Below, one piece after another: positions 12,345 through 35,812 of a stretch of 64,000 nucleotides of DNA. The stretch's first letter is position 1. The number at the start of each line of letters is the position of its first letter. The translations under genes and the position numbers were made by a program. Location: assembly GCA_030268105.1 (NCBI GenBank), contig BSDZ01000020.1, positions 1,504,001 through 1,568,000 of the forward strand. Direction: 5' to 3'. The notes below the pieces were generated by a model. The model ran no database searches. It had not been told where the DNA came from and saw only the letters and a program-made list of their open reading frames with translations. The stretch comes from Volvox africanus. Lineage: Eukaryota; Chlorophyta; Chlorophyceae; Chlamydomonadales; Volvocaceae.

Positions 12345-12362
12345 TTACATATCCCCATTACA
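12345..12362 (-). terminator. Two TGTAA signals for the cyclase gene
   Basis: TTACA at 12345-12349 and 12358-12362 reads TGTAA on the minus strand, about 530 bases past the cyclase stop. Inferred from position. Confidence 0.4.
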
Positions 12363-12891
12363 AAAGCCTGTTGTACAGCGGTTTTACCCCTGCCATACAA
12401 TGGGCCCGACAGCTACACAAACACTTGCACACAACTAACACATACACATACATAAAAATACATGCCCCTGCCCTTGCTTGCCTTCCTTGTAAACGCCAGA
12501 AGGGTTGGTGCCTCTTCAATGGACAAGGACACCCGAGAACCACCTATCTACCGGCGATTGCCGGCCCCACGGACGTCCATGCATCCAGCCACGCACATGG
12601 CAAACTAAAACATCGAAGAGACGCGGTCACTCCCCAACCTTAAACCCTAAAACCCACCATCACAAGTCAAGCAACCCGTCGCACTGCTGCATGCACGATA
12701 TATACAGCCCCAAGCCATCCTGTAGCCTGAAGGATCTTACGACTTCTCGCGTCCTATTTTCCTGCACCTCATCCAGGAATCAGGTCGCCAGTCAGTTCGC
12801 CAGCCAGTCAGTCAGTCAATCGAGAAATGATGGCGATGGTGAAAACGATGCATGCCCGGTGGTCCTGCAGCAAGTGCGCGGCGTCAGACAG

Positions 12892-23906
<11,015 letters not shown>

Positions 23907-25818
23907 GCTGCCCACGGAATTGCACTAAGAAGACGTCAAGGTAGTTGTGCTAATTATCTGAAATCTCGGAACGCTCCACGTCTTAGAGCTGGGGCAGAGT
24001 GTGAGGGTAGCTTTAGGCCCTGCCTCGCCTCTTAAGCTAGTTGGGAGCAATCTATCGTGGAATTAAGGAGTATAACGGACATATTATCATATCTCGTGTT
24101 CATTTCCTTTCGTAATGACGGGGCCAAGTATTACAGTACCGAGAGTGTTGGTAGCGGTTGAAGCTATTGAGTAAGGGAGGTGGTTACTTTGCCCGTTCAT
24201 TTCCTCTTGAAGGGTATCATATATTTTAGGTGTGGAATCTATGTGCAATAATATGCATTTACACGACGGCATCGTGATAATGAAGTGCTGGCTGGTACTG
24301 CATTGGTAAAAACTTCCTCCTGTCACACGGTACATTGCGGTATTTTTGTCTATGTAAAAATGTGTTGGAATCGTCAGCATGCAATCTTTAGGTTGACCGT
24401 TTTATCACATGCTAACACTTTTTGAATTAGATTGCAGTTATCTGCTATAGTGTAAGGCCCTTGGCAGTCGGCACTCATCCCCCAGTTTGCAGCCGCCTAT
24501 CCCTTGTTAAAGCAAGCCACGGAGGTTTTAGGAAATATTTTTTAGTTGCTGGGCCATTACACGGTGTGGTCGAGGCCTGCTCCCGCAACTGAAATTGTCT
24601 TTCGAAAAAGAGGGGTGCATAAATACAAAGAAGGAAAGAACTTATCAACAGCCCCTGTGGTGTATCGCTTCTTTTAAAACACCCTCCCAGTTAAAAGCTC
24701 GAGCAGTGCAAGGTTCTGTCCTAGATACATATGGCTGAATAAGAAAATCAGCTCGTAGCCTCGTACATGGCCAAGGGGTCCAGAAGCGCATGATCTTGGC
24801 CCTGGTTGACTGGACTTTTGACCCAGGAGACCCAGGGTGGGTGGCCTCTACTCCACGACTCCATAACTCCATTATGACAAAGCTTTTCAACATGTTAATA
24901 AGCAAAATATGTTCGGGTCCTTGCGTTCGTGGATGTGTTACTCGCCGCCGTCGTCCAAAGTTACAATATACAAGTAGTCAGGTGGGATCAGCGTCTTTCC
25001 CGTACAACACCAAACGAGGGAAATCTGTGCAGCATGGTCTCTGGCGCACATCGTGGAGGCAAGCATCCTTATCACAGCGTAGTGTCGATTTCAGATCACT
25101 TTCAAGATATACACAGACCCCTTGATCAATTCAACTGTTTCGTTGTGCGCTAGTCGACGCGTTAAAACATACGGCGAACAGGGCCAACAAAAGTGCGTGC
25201 CACGCACATCATCGATCATTTTCGGCTTTCGGCTGGACCTGTGACCTTTCCAGCCCTGTTTGGCTCCCTTCTCCTCTACCAGCCTGTTCGCAAGGATCAC
25301 CGCACCAACACCGAACGGCGGGAACCAAAGGTGAGGATCGTCCAAGGGCGATGCCCTTCGCACCAAACGCCTGCCGCGCAAATCGTGAACAGTGCCAGCC
25401 CCCGAGAGCCGTAACGAGCAAGTAGGAGCATTTGTCCTCAACAGGGCTCCCCTGCTCTAGGCTCTGCATTTCGTTCGCAGTTTGCTACTACTGAACACTT
25501 CGTATTAAGAAAGATCGAAAAAGCGCTGCCACGGTTCAGAAAATTAGGAAGACACATCGCTGCCGCAGCTGCGTTTACCGTACCCAACTTCTTAGCACTG
25601 CTATATGTATGCCCTAGGCACTTACCTCGCACATGATCTCTTGTTTTTGCTAGCCGCCATGTGTTGTGTCCTGACGCATACTCACGGCCATTCGCGCTTA
25701 TCTTCCTGAAACATCGCCGCGCAGCAAATCGTCACTCGCTTTTCTAGAGAGAGGGACCCAGCAAAGCGCAAAAGCGCAGTCACAGCCCGATCAGCAGCCG
25801 TGTCCGGCAGCTGTCCCG
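23907..25818. other. Intergenic between divergent cyclase and paralogue A
   Basis: Upstream region of two divergently transcribed genes, so promoters of both should lie here, but no clear core element can be named. A few open frames (for example 24790-25125 and 24929-25153) have no supporting splice or family pattern. Confidence 0.5.
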
Positions 25819-28800
25819 ATGTTAAATTTTGGCGGGAACCCGCCGGCGCCTCTGCCTGGACTCGGCCAACGGCACAGCCATCAGATCCTCGAGACGACCG
25901 CCCCATCCTCCGACTCCGACTCCGACTCCTTCTCCGCCGGCGCCTCCTCCTCATCAATATGCGCATTTCAAGATGGGGCTTGCGCCGGACGCGGCCATAA
26001 TGCTAGCAAGTTATTCATCCACAAGTCCTTTGTTGGCCAACCGCTCTCGTCCTTGACGAGTTCAATCTTTGATGAAGCTGCCGCCGATGCCGCTACCGCA
26101 GCAGGAGCACGCGCAGAGTTGTACATCGCCTGGCCGCCGACGTTTCCCGTGGGTGGCCCCGCCGAGGTGGTGGAGATGCGCGCGGCGTTATCGCTCGACG
26201 CCGCGGCGGCTGTGACGGTCGGCGGTTGCGGCGACGAGGCTGCTGGCCTCAGCGCGGCCATCAGCGCGGCCGGCGGCGGCGCTGCCGCCGCCCTGGCGGC
26301 GGCTGCTGCTGGTTGCTGCTCGCGGCTGCTGGCATTCAATGAGGACTTCGTTGTGGGCGATGAAATCCTCCAAATTATCAAATGCGGCATAGCCAGCGCC
26401 AGGTAATTTAGATGTCGGCATCTGCTGATGAGAGCTGAGCGGTTTGGATCTGGATCTGGATCTGAATGTGGATCTGGGTTCGAGGCCCAGAGGTGTAAAG
26501 CGAGATAACCTGGGTTTCGAGTCATGTGGGTCATTCAACCCAAACCTTTAACCCGACCGTTAACCCTAAAAGTCGTGCAAGCCGATGTGGGTCGGATACG
26601 TTTAGACAGATACTGCAGGTTATTGTGAATCTTTCTATCTGCCACGTTGGTCAATGTGTTTCGTTGTGGAAGTTACACAGTTTGATGCAGGCCGGAGTTG
26701 ATTTTCCATGTGGGTCGCTCTGGTCGGACACCGCCGGCGTCAATCAGCCTTTTTCGTTTCGTAACGAGCTGCTTGGTGTCGGTTTTCAAAATGGGTCGGG
26801 GAGTGCCGTACATCAGGTCATGGCCGAGCTCACGCCGTAGTTAGTTTATGTTAGGGTAGCTGCCGATCTCGGGTGCCTGCCCGTACAGCGCACAGATGCG
26901 CACGACATGCGGAGAGAGGAACGTCATGTTGCCACACACTGCGTGATTGGCTCCTTTGTGACAGTTATGCCGCTGTGTTTTCCCGATTTCTATCCTCCTT
27001 CTCCTCCTCCTTTTCCTCCACATCATCCACATCATCATCATCCACATCATCATCATCGTGCCCACCTCCGAACCCCCCCCCCCGATCTGCCGCGCCGTCG
27101 CCAGGTTGCGCCTGCACGCGGACGCCCCTGGAGTGACGTCGTGCATCCTGACGGGGGACCAGGTGAGGAGTAAGAACCGGAGTCAAATGAGGGGGCGGGG
27201 CGGGTCACCCGGTATGTCGTATGTGTGCGTTTGCACAACGCTGTCCGCTTACGTAACAAAACAGGCCGTGCGGTACTGCCGTACAGGGTGTTCCAACCCT
27301 GGAGTCGTTCCAGGACCCGGCCCCGCTGATGGGACTGCCGCAGGCCGCACGGGACGAGGCACATCGGTGGGTGCGGGTTTGGGCCCCTGGTAGCGAGATA
27401 GGTTTGGAGGGTGAGGGGTGAGGGGCCACGACGTGCTGGAGCGGAGGAACGGAAGGGGTCGGACATGCGCTCACAAGTCCCGAGCTGCGACCTGAAACCT
27501 GGAATCAACAGCCAGACCCTTCCGGCCGTGCGTCCGAACCTCTTGATTGCTGGATGATGCATGCAGGCTGCTATGGCGCATGATGCATGAGGCCCTGCCC
27601 GCCAACCACTCCGTCCTGCCGTACGACCCGGACGCGTTCCGCACACCCGTCGACCTGTTGCCCCCGAAGCTGCAGGTACTGTGCGCGCGGCGGCGGTGCG
27701 GTAGGATGGGTGAGGTTCGGTTGTGAGGGTTTCTCCTGGCCCCCTTGGTGGCACGTCTTCCCGGCCCCTTCTCCCCACCCCCTTACACCCAGCTATGAGC
27801 GCGGCTTCGTCTTCCCGTTCGCCGACCCGTCTTAGCTGCCTCCACCTTCACGCAGCCCCTATCCTCCTCCACCGCACAGGCCGCCCTGAGTTGGGCCTGG
27901 ACGCACCACTTCCGTCCCTTCGCCCACGACTTCGGCTTCCTGCTGGAGAGCCTGCCGGCCGCTGAGACCGTTGCTGGAGGGGACAGAGAGGTGGCGGCTA
28001 CCACTGCTCGTACGCCGCATGTTGCCGCCAGCCCTCCGTACACCGCCGACGGAGCCTACGGCAATGTGGATGAGTTGTCCCACTACCAGTCCGTCCTAGC
28101 TCAGATGGTGGCGTTTCTTCGCGACAACGACATGTTCGCCTGCCTGGCCACACTGCTGCAAACCGCCGTGGCGCGGGGGCTGACGCTGCTGGGCGAGGAC
28201 GGCGCCTCCGTCAACCTGGCGGCAGCAAGCCCGCCGCTGGCGTCTCATCCGAGAACGCCTTGCGGCGGCACCGGCGGTGACAAATCCGCTGCCGCGCTGT
28301 CTTCGGCGCTGGCAGCGCTTCGAGCAGCGGCGGCGACTGAGAACGTTGGGGCTGGCGCAGCCGGAGAGGCCAGCTACGGCAGAAATGGATGGATGTCAGA
28401 ACCGGCGTCAGCTCACGGTAGCCCTAGGGCTCTGGGCGCCGCGGCCGTCGCGGCCACTGCCAGTGGCTACACCGCTTACAACAACAGTTATAGGGAGCAT
28501 GTCGGCGGCGACACATACCGCGTGGAAGCTCTTCAGGTTCGGTCTGAGGAGCCGGACGAGGCCGTTGAAAATGTACGAGGACCTCCGGGTGCCGCCGGGT
28601 GCAGCGACAGTGAGAGCGGCCCTGGGAGGGGAACGTCCAATGCTACCATGAAATCGATGGTCATTGTTAAGCCACGAACTGATAAAATGCAACCTCTACT
28701 GGCGCTTGGTGCTGTCCCGGTGTTGGGCCTGGTAATGGGCGTCCTGGTTGCGGCAGCAGCGGCGGCAGCGGCGGCGGTGCAGCGGCCTGACCATGGCGAA

Positions 28801-29211
28801 ATGTGCGTGATGATGTTCACTACAGCCGTGTCTGAGCACTCCGGCGGGGTCATTTTCTTTGTAGCGCTGGTAGCGTTTGCAATGCTGGCGGCTGTGATAG
28901 AGACGGCGGCGCTGTCGCCGCTGCTGTGGCGGGACGGCCACTCCTGGGGACCACGGGATGGCATCGACAATGCTGCCGCCGGTGCGGGGCAGCACGGCAT
29001 TCTTCGGCTGATGGAGCACATAGCGGATGCCGTACTGTTCGGTGCCGTAACTTGGTGTGGCGCTGCTGCGGCGGCAGCCGCAGCGGCGGCCACAGTTGCC
29101 GGGGCGACGCTGACGCGGGTCCTCGCCGCCGCTGCCGTCGCAATTGTGGCGGCTGTCATGGCGGTACGATACAAGCGTCGCCACGTGCGACACCGGTACG
29201 GCGCTCCGTAA
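25819..29211 (+). CDS. Unrecognised Ala-rich membrane protein, paralogue A (model incomplete)
   Basis: Supported exons: 25819 to about 26400 (first ATG at 25819), 27105-27162, 27287-27366, 27567-27675 and 27880-29211; the last four join in phase (LTGDQ-GVPTLESF, ARDEAHR-LLWRMMHEAL, LPPKLQ-AALSWAWTHH). Exons between 26400 and 27105 are unresolved, and membership of the first exon rests on its equivalent order in paralogue B. Comparing IAWPPTFPVG-x-PAEV-x-E here with 38.5 kb, differences fall mainly in third codon positions, so this strand is coding and selected. The C-terminal 200 residues hold three or four hydrophobic Ala-rich stretches (LLALGAVPVLGLVMGVLVAA; VIFFVALVAFAMLAAVIETA; DAVLFGAVTWCGAAAA) and end in a basic tail (RYKRRHVRHR), suggesting a multi-pass membrane protein. 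I recognise no family. Confidence 0.6.
26726..28223 (+). repeat. Inverted-duplication arm A
   Basis: About 1.5 kb nearly identical to the reverse complement of 36543-38026. I saw roughly half a dozen substitutions plus a length change in the ATC microsatellite at about 27015-27060. Identity starts at GGACACCGCCGGCG and stops abruptly in the GGCGGC run after VNLAA. Confidence 0.95.
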
Positions 29212-29326
29212 AAGGCTGGTCACCTCGGGCCTTATTAGCGCGGTTTACCTTCCGGCGGTTTGAGGCACAAGTTTTGGGAAGCGGATACCTGGCTGGGCTG
29301 GAGTGGATGGGTGGCAGATGACCGGT

Positions 29327-29331
29327 TGTAA
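29327..29331 (+). terminator. TGTAA poly(A) signal for paralogue A
   Basis: First plus-strand TGTAA after the stop at 29211, about 115 bases downstream. Confidence 0.45.
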
Positions 29332-32300
29332 CAATCTAGGCTAAAGCTCGGTCAAGGAGCCCTAGGTACGGCACAGCCACCGTTTCCGTACAATGACACC
29401 GACGGTGTGGTTCACAGGGCTCGTCTGGAATGCCGGGCGGAGGTGGCGTGTGGAGTCATAAGGACGCACTAACGCATCGCGAGACGGGGACTGTTCGTGG
29501 CCCCACTAAATAAATAAAGCTTTCGAATGAACAGTTAGTGGTTGTTAGTTTCGGTTTTCCTGGTTGGGCGCTGGTGTTCTGCGGGTCAAATTCATGGCCT
29601 GGTTGCATTTAAAGCAGTTTTACAAGTGTCATCAGGCAACCATCCCTTCATTTGGGATGGCCCGTTCTTTTGTGTGCATCAAGGCGGGTGTACGACAAGG
29701 CAAATTGATTGGCATGGATTTCTAGGGAAAGGCGCACTGATTAGATGGGCATTTCCCGAAACCTAACAGCTCACACAAAGTTGGAAACCTCTCTAATCTT
29801 CTGTAGCACGATGACTTCCTGTCCGGCCGGTCCTTTCCCGTGCTACTGGGCTCGGGAGTCCAGGCCATCTAATAACGGAGGCAAAGGAAGGGGAGGTCGC
29901 GGTAATACCGGCGAAATGTCGGCAATGTCTATTTCCGGTCGCAATAGCCGTCAACCAGCCCCTCGCCTCAGTCAGCGCATGCTGTTTGATAAGAGACCCG
30001 GCCGGTTAGTTTATTTTTGGCTGAGCTGCAGTCACGTGGAAGTCACCTTTTTTTATTACGAGCGGAAGTAAAAGAAAGCGGAAAATGCAGGATGCAACGT
30101 GCAGGGTTTGTTGTCTTTTGGGTGGCGCGACTTACTAACCCGTATCTTAACGCCTAAATTACGTAATAAGGTTGAAGACTGGTTTAGCGACAGTCCTTCC
30201 AGAAAGGGCTTCAGTTCGGTGCGGTGCGGCATTTCACTATGCGTGTGGAGAGCGGGCTTATGCTCCAGAAGTCTTCTGGAGAATAAGTGGTTTGGGGTTA
30301 GGGCTGGGTATTTTGTCGCTGGAACAAGATTAAGCGCGTGTGTGTATGCAAGCCTGGGGTAATGTCGTCGGCAAGCTATAAAGGGAATGCAGCGGGCTGT
30401 ACGGCAAGCGACTTACTGGTAGCGAGCTGAAATGGCTGGACAGCGTGCGTGTTAATTAACAGCAGCAGCAACAGCAGCAGTAGCCGGATGACAGGTACGT
30501 ACATCCTGGATGTCTTAAAATCTCGCTTACGAATCGTGTTTTCCGTCGTTAAATGGCCGGACGATGGCAATGTGCGATCATGCAAACACGCACGCTCTGC
30601 GTGGTCGGTGTGCGATAGCTTCGCACGGCCGTACACGGAGAGTGGAGATTTTCGTGCGAAATTCAAAATGGTGGGCAACGTGTGGTGTGATGGATCGACT
30701 CGGGCTCGTTGGAGCCTGGGGTGTTATTGTTCGTCATGCGATGCGAATGGAATGGAATGCGGTTTTTTGCGATGCAAAAGGAAGTGGAAGAGGGAGTGTT
30801 GGCGACCCCGATTAAACACGACACATGCGGAAGAATATGGATATAAACATATTTGCAGCAGCAGAAGGTCGAACGGCTGCAAGGAGGAATATTGGCAGGG
30901 TCGCACGGGGATGCGGAGCCCGGGGCGGACGACTAAATAGACAGCATCGTGTTTGTGTAGCTTACATCGTTATCGAGCTGCAGCCGCTGCTATCGAGGAG
31001 GCAAAATATGTGAACGGCCTATGGGAAGGTATTTGGCGAAGGGGGGAGGGGGTAATCGCTCAACCATTGCTGAGGGCGATGTATCGTATGTAGCATGTGT
31101 AGTCGCGGTAGTGGGGGTTTTGGTGCCGGGCGATCCGCCTGTGGGACACCCCCCCGTTTTGGCTTCGGGACGCGGAGCTCTGTGCCATGCTTTGGCTTCG
31201 TGGCTTTTGTCGTACTGGAGGGTTTTGCGGAAGGAGGAACGGGGTCAGAGGCAGGGTCGTGTGGCACCACCCGGGCAAGAATACGGCAGGAAGGGGGCTC
31301 GGCGCCTCCGGGCGCCTTAACCATTCGTTTGGAGTGTGTGTGGACTGACTATTCGTTTGGAGTGTGTGTGGAGTGACTACTAAGTGACCCATCTATCCTG
31401 TGTCTTCAATAAAAGGGGTTTTCATTTTCAGGACATCATCCCCATCTCTCTGTCTCTACCTTAAGACTGCTCTATCGTTTAGCTTTCTTAGAGGAGTCAG
31501 ATGCGCACAAAAAACATCTGGTCATGGTAAGGCTAGGGTGCAAATATAACGTGAGACGGGGCAAAGAATATGGTGGAGGAGATGGATATGCTGCTGGAGG
31601 GGGGTGGATTGATCGGCGGGTGTAGAAAAGGTCGGGGTTTATGATCAGTAAGTGCCGTCTTACGTACTGGGCTGATGAGCAATGCGCTTCTGCTGTCGTC
31701 CGATCACCCGGCGGGGGGAGTCGCTCAGTTGTCGTACGCTTTCTTTTGTTCTTTTTCTTTATGAACTCTGTCACCCTCGCGGGTATCTTTTCGGAGTAGC
31801 GGGTTGGCGCGCACGTATGTTTTTGAAATACTGTATTAAAAGCGTTTAAAACGCGCAGTTGTCAGGGGCTTTCATTACTTTCAGAGATAAAAAAACTGTG
31901 TTGTAGGTTCTAACAACTATCGATCGCACTTAAGCGCCTTACCATATGTCAGGATCCACAGCTCCACAGTTGTCCATGGCATGGCATAACAGTTTGTGGT
32001 TGGCAACTGTCGGTGCCCGTTACGTGCAGTAGACGTCTTCCTGCTTGTTAGAAGACGTAGCTTCCTGGAAGGTTTTGTGCTATCATTCAAGTATGGCATT
32101 TGCACGTAACGAAATAAAAGATCACCATTGCCGACATCAACTGCAACAATGGACCATAAGTTCCTGCATCTGATGCACAAATTAAGACCATTCATGATGC
32201 GGTACAACTCCAGAAATGTCTTTGTTGACTGACTTGTCGACCGTACGGTTTTCGGATACGTAGTACAATCACTACGCTTGACCACGCCGGCAGTCAGGAC

Positions 32301-35300
32301 GACGGCCGACGTACAACTTTGTGTGAGGCAACACGGTTATGGATTGCCAGGATGACTGCAGCCCATTTTGTGGTGCGGCGATGAACCCACAGTGGGTCGA
32401 AAGTTGAAAGAACAACCTACATAGTACGAATATTTCTGAGTAACATTTTCGGTATGGCCCTCCTACTTGTGAGCTTGATACCAGGAGCGGTGATGCATCA
32501 TATCGTCAGCACCCCGTTGCGCTGAGGAGAAATCCTACGTTGTGCTGAGTGAATTACTCAGCAGAAAGGAGGAGAAATCCCTGTAGCGTTTTATGACGGC
32601 CAGACTTCGTATACTCCGCTGCTTACATCGATAGCCGTCCATACATGCCCTCCGCTTAGACTACACTTGATGCCAATGCTTCTACCGGGGGAAATTGTGA
32701 GCATTAGGTTCGTGCATGACTTCCCAGGATGTTTTACAAAAGTTTTTAGCAAAGTGTGAAAATTTGTTATTAGTGCCGTAATAATTGCCTGCAGTCAGGA
32801 GTATCCGATTGGATAGGAAAAATGAACCGCTGGGTAGGAATTGATTAAAAGAGGATTCGATATTAGGTTAGCAGGGAAACAGAGATATGCACCACACCTT
32901 GTGCACAGTAAGGTAGACCAACATCGTACCAACCAACACCGCACACGCAACATGCATCAAAAATTACAAAACCTGATTCGCACCAGGACTCAACCGCCAG
33001 GACTCTTAATGACCGCTTTTCAATAGACCACTTGTTCGGCAACACACGCTGTACGGCAAAAGGGAAAAGTCCGATAGGTACGATAAGGTAGGTACGATAA
33101 GTCTATAGGGGATGCAAAGCTCAACGATATTGTGCGGCTAATTCATGCCAACATACGACCAAGAAGGCTTCTATCACAGTCCTTGGACACTATCACAACC
33201 GAACTCGTTGTCAGAATCCTCCGCATGGCACCGACCGCAGCATCTTCCGACGTAAACTGATATAACACTACGACAATACGGATACAAAGCACAAACATGC
33301 GCAAATTGTCTGTGGGGCTAGCTCCCTACTCGCGGGAGAGGTGTATGATAAGGTCTACCGTGCACGAAAAGCAGCACGCGAGCCCGCGAGCGGGCGCAGG
33401 CGGACTGCGCTTGGCCAGCCGGTTTAGTCGCTCTTCCAAGCTCCCCTTGCATTCCGCAGCGACGACGTTAGTGATCAGGGAAGGGCCTTCCAAAATTTCC
33501 CGGAGTGAAGGTATTTCTCAGCTTGAACAGCGGCGGTGGCTCCATGTGCCTAAGAACTTTAAGGATGAGTTGGGAATAATCAAATCGTGAACAGCAGCAG
33601 ACAATCGGGTGCGCGCACACATCGGAGTTCACAGCGTGTGTGTCAAAAGGGGCATGACGCCCACCACCTGGACGCAAATGCCCCAGCCAGCCGGGTTGAA
33701 GCTTTGTGCGTGCTCCCTCCTTCCCTGTCCGCCCGTCCCTGGCCCTGTCTGTCAGTCCTTCGATGGCCCTCCCTCCCTCTGCTATCTCACTTAAAATGCC
33801 TTCCATTTGCCTTCCATACCCATGGACAGCACTCCGTCGGATGTTCCACAGACATCCTCCTGCCTCGTCTGTCATCTTCCAGACAAGACCAAAAGTCGCG
33901 TTCAGGGTTTAGGGAGACCAGGTACGTGAGCATCTCGCTCAATGACCGTCAACCTGATGAATGACCGCCCGCCATGTGACCACCTGTCATGTGACCACCG
34001 CCTTCATTGCGACCGCTTTCATCCCCTTAACGAAGAAGCGATCCTCCCTCTCTGACATGACGAAACCACATTCGCATTTGCATGACGCCCCCCCCCAAAG
34101 ATTCTTGTAATATGCAGATGATAAGTGTGGCCGTTTTTAACCTGCCAAGGAAATGACGGCACCTGTTGCAATTGCCTCCCCCTTCATTGATGAGTAGTAG
34201 GCAAGCGAGTAGTTATGTGGAGGAGACCCTCAGGCACGGTAGGCGACCCCTTACCCGCGTTGCACGGCGCAGCAACACAGCATTATGCCCACTCGGCGAT
34301 GACACTGACACAACCTTTTAACCCCGCATTTGTGGCCGGGAAGAACAGCCGCCCTGGAAGAGGACAAGAGAGACGTGCACACGCATCTGCTCGCCCAAAG
34401 CGCTTCACGACATGTACCGACAGAGACGCAAAATCAGCTTCGATCCGCGAGGGGACTTAAATCGGGAGTGGATCCGCAAAACCCTAACCCCAACGAACGG
34501 AACAGGTGCTCACACGCTTTCAAGATACCACGGCCGGGAAGCAACAGGATTCCCTCTTTCTTAATTAGATTGCCATGTGTGTGCGTGTGTGTGTTCGGCA
34601 ACTCCCGGGCGAGATTAGAAAACACAAATAAACAACTCCGGCCCTGGGCACCCAAAAACAAGTTGCTGTCGAAAACACATTCTAAAGTCCGCAATCCTCC
34701 GTAAAACCATGCGCTGCGCAAACACCCAACACACGGCTAAACATTGGCGGAGCGATTGCCGCGCTCTTCAAGTGATCAAGTAGATGCGGATGGCGCGCAT
34801 GGCATTTTGCATGCAAATCTTTAATCCCCTCCTCACTTAACCGTTTCTTACTTCAACCGTCTACTCTTCAGAGCTCCTTCAGATCCATCAGCTTCTTCTG
34901 ACCAAGCCAAAATCAGCAGCCCTCCTCCTTCGCAAAGCCCTCCTGCCATCCCCATTTTCCCCAATCCCCATTAAGCCTCACTTCCTAACTGCTGCTCTCC
35001 GTCACGCTCAACCCCGGCCCGCAAGGTCCATAAGGGAACGCTTTTCCAATTGTAGCAAGGAACGAACCATTGGTTCGCAGTAGCTGTACGATCCTCTGTA
35101 GGATCTGTGTAGCAGTCCCTCCCGTCTACCCCACCCAGCCATGACCTGACCATGCAAAGTCCTGCGAATCAACCCAGGCCCTGGCCCCAACCTGTAACTT
35201 CTCAGGAGTCTCTTCAATTACCGCTGAAAGGAGGAAGGGAGGCTGTTTGTCAGCTGAATGGGGTGGTTCGTCCTGGATGCCTCACTTGCCGCGCTGCCCC

Positions 35301-35354
35301 CGTGAATGTGCACGCGAGCTTACCCCCACCAGACCCCCACCCCCACTCCGACCA

Positions 35355-35387
<33 letters not shown>

Positions 35388-35812
35388 TAGGCACATCAAA
35401 TGCGCGTATAGAGAAAGCTACTCAACCCACCATGCACTTGCAGCTCACAGGCCCCCCCCACCTGCACCTCCATAACAATCATGCAATGCAACGCCTCTCC
35501 CTCCTCAAAGACTCACTGCCGTAACACATCTTCGCCGCGTCAACGTCGTAATCGGAGAGCAGCGCCATCATCGTGATAAGCAATGCAGCGCGTCCACCAT
35601 TGAATTCTGCCTTTCTGGCTGTTAACCGCCACAGTAGTGCAAATGTGACATGGATGATGCAATAGTATAAAAACACGCTTAACGAGTGTCAGGACAGGAA
35701 ATCTCGCAAACGCTTCGTACGCATGCTGCCCATCGTTTACTACGACCCCATGGCTCTGTCGGTGTGACTGTTCCACTCCAATTCTTGGTTGGACGAATCA
35801 GGCAGCGTAATG
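29332..35812. other. Intergenic spacer between convergent paralogues
   Basis: No supported gene in 6.5 kb. Many overlapping short frames but none with motif or splice support. Holds a (CCCCGA)n run near 35350-35390 and a telomere-like AAAACCCTAACCCC near 34478. Confidence 0.55.

Noticed and set aside
24929..25153. Weak resemblance to a Josephin-type deubiquitinase (VDVLLAAVVQSYNIQVVRWD)
   Set aside because: Only about 25 residues look similar, with no catalytic Cys or His segments nearby.
27783..27837. Possible small exon YERGFVFPFADPS in paralogue A (and its mirror in B)
   Set aside because: It ends in a stop before the next exon and joining it would need a very short intron; left out though it is conserved in both arms.
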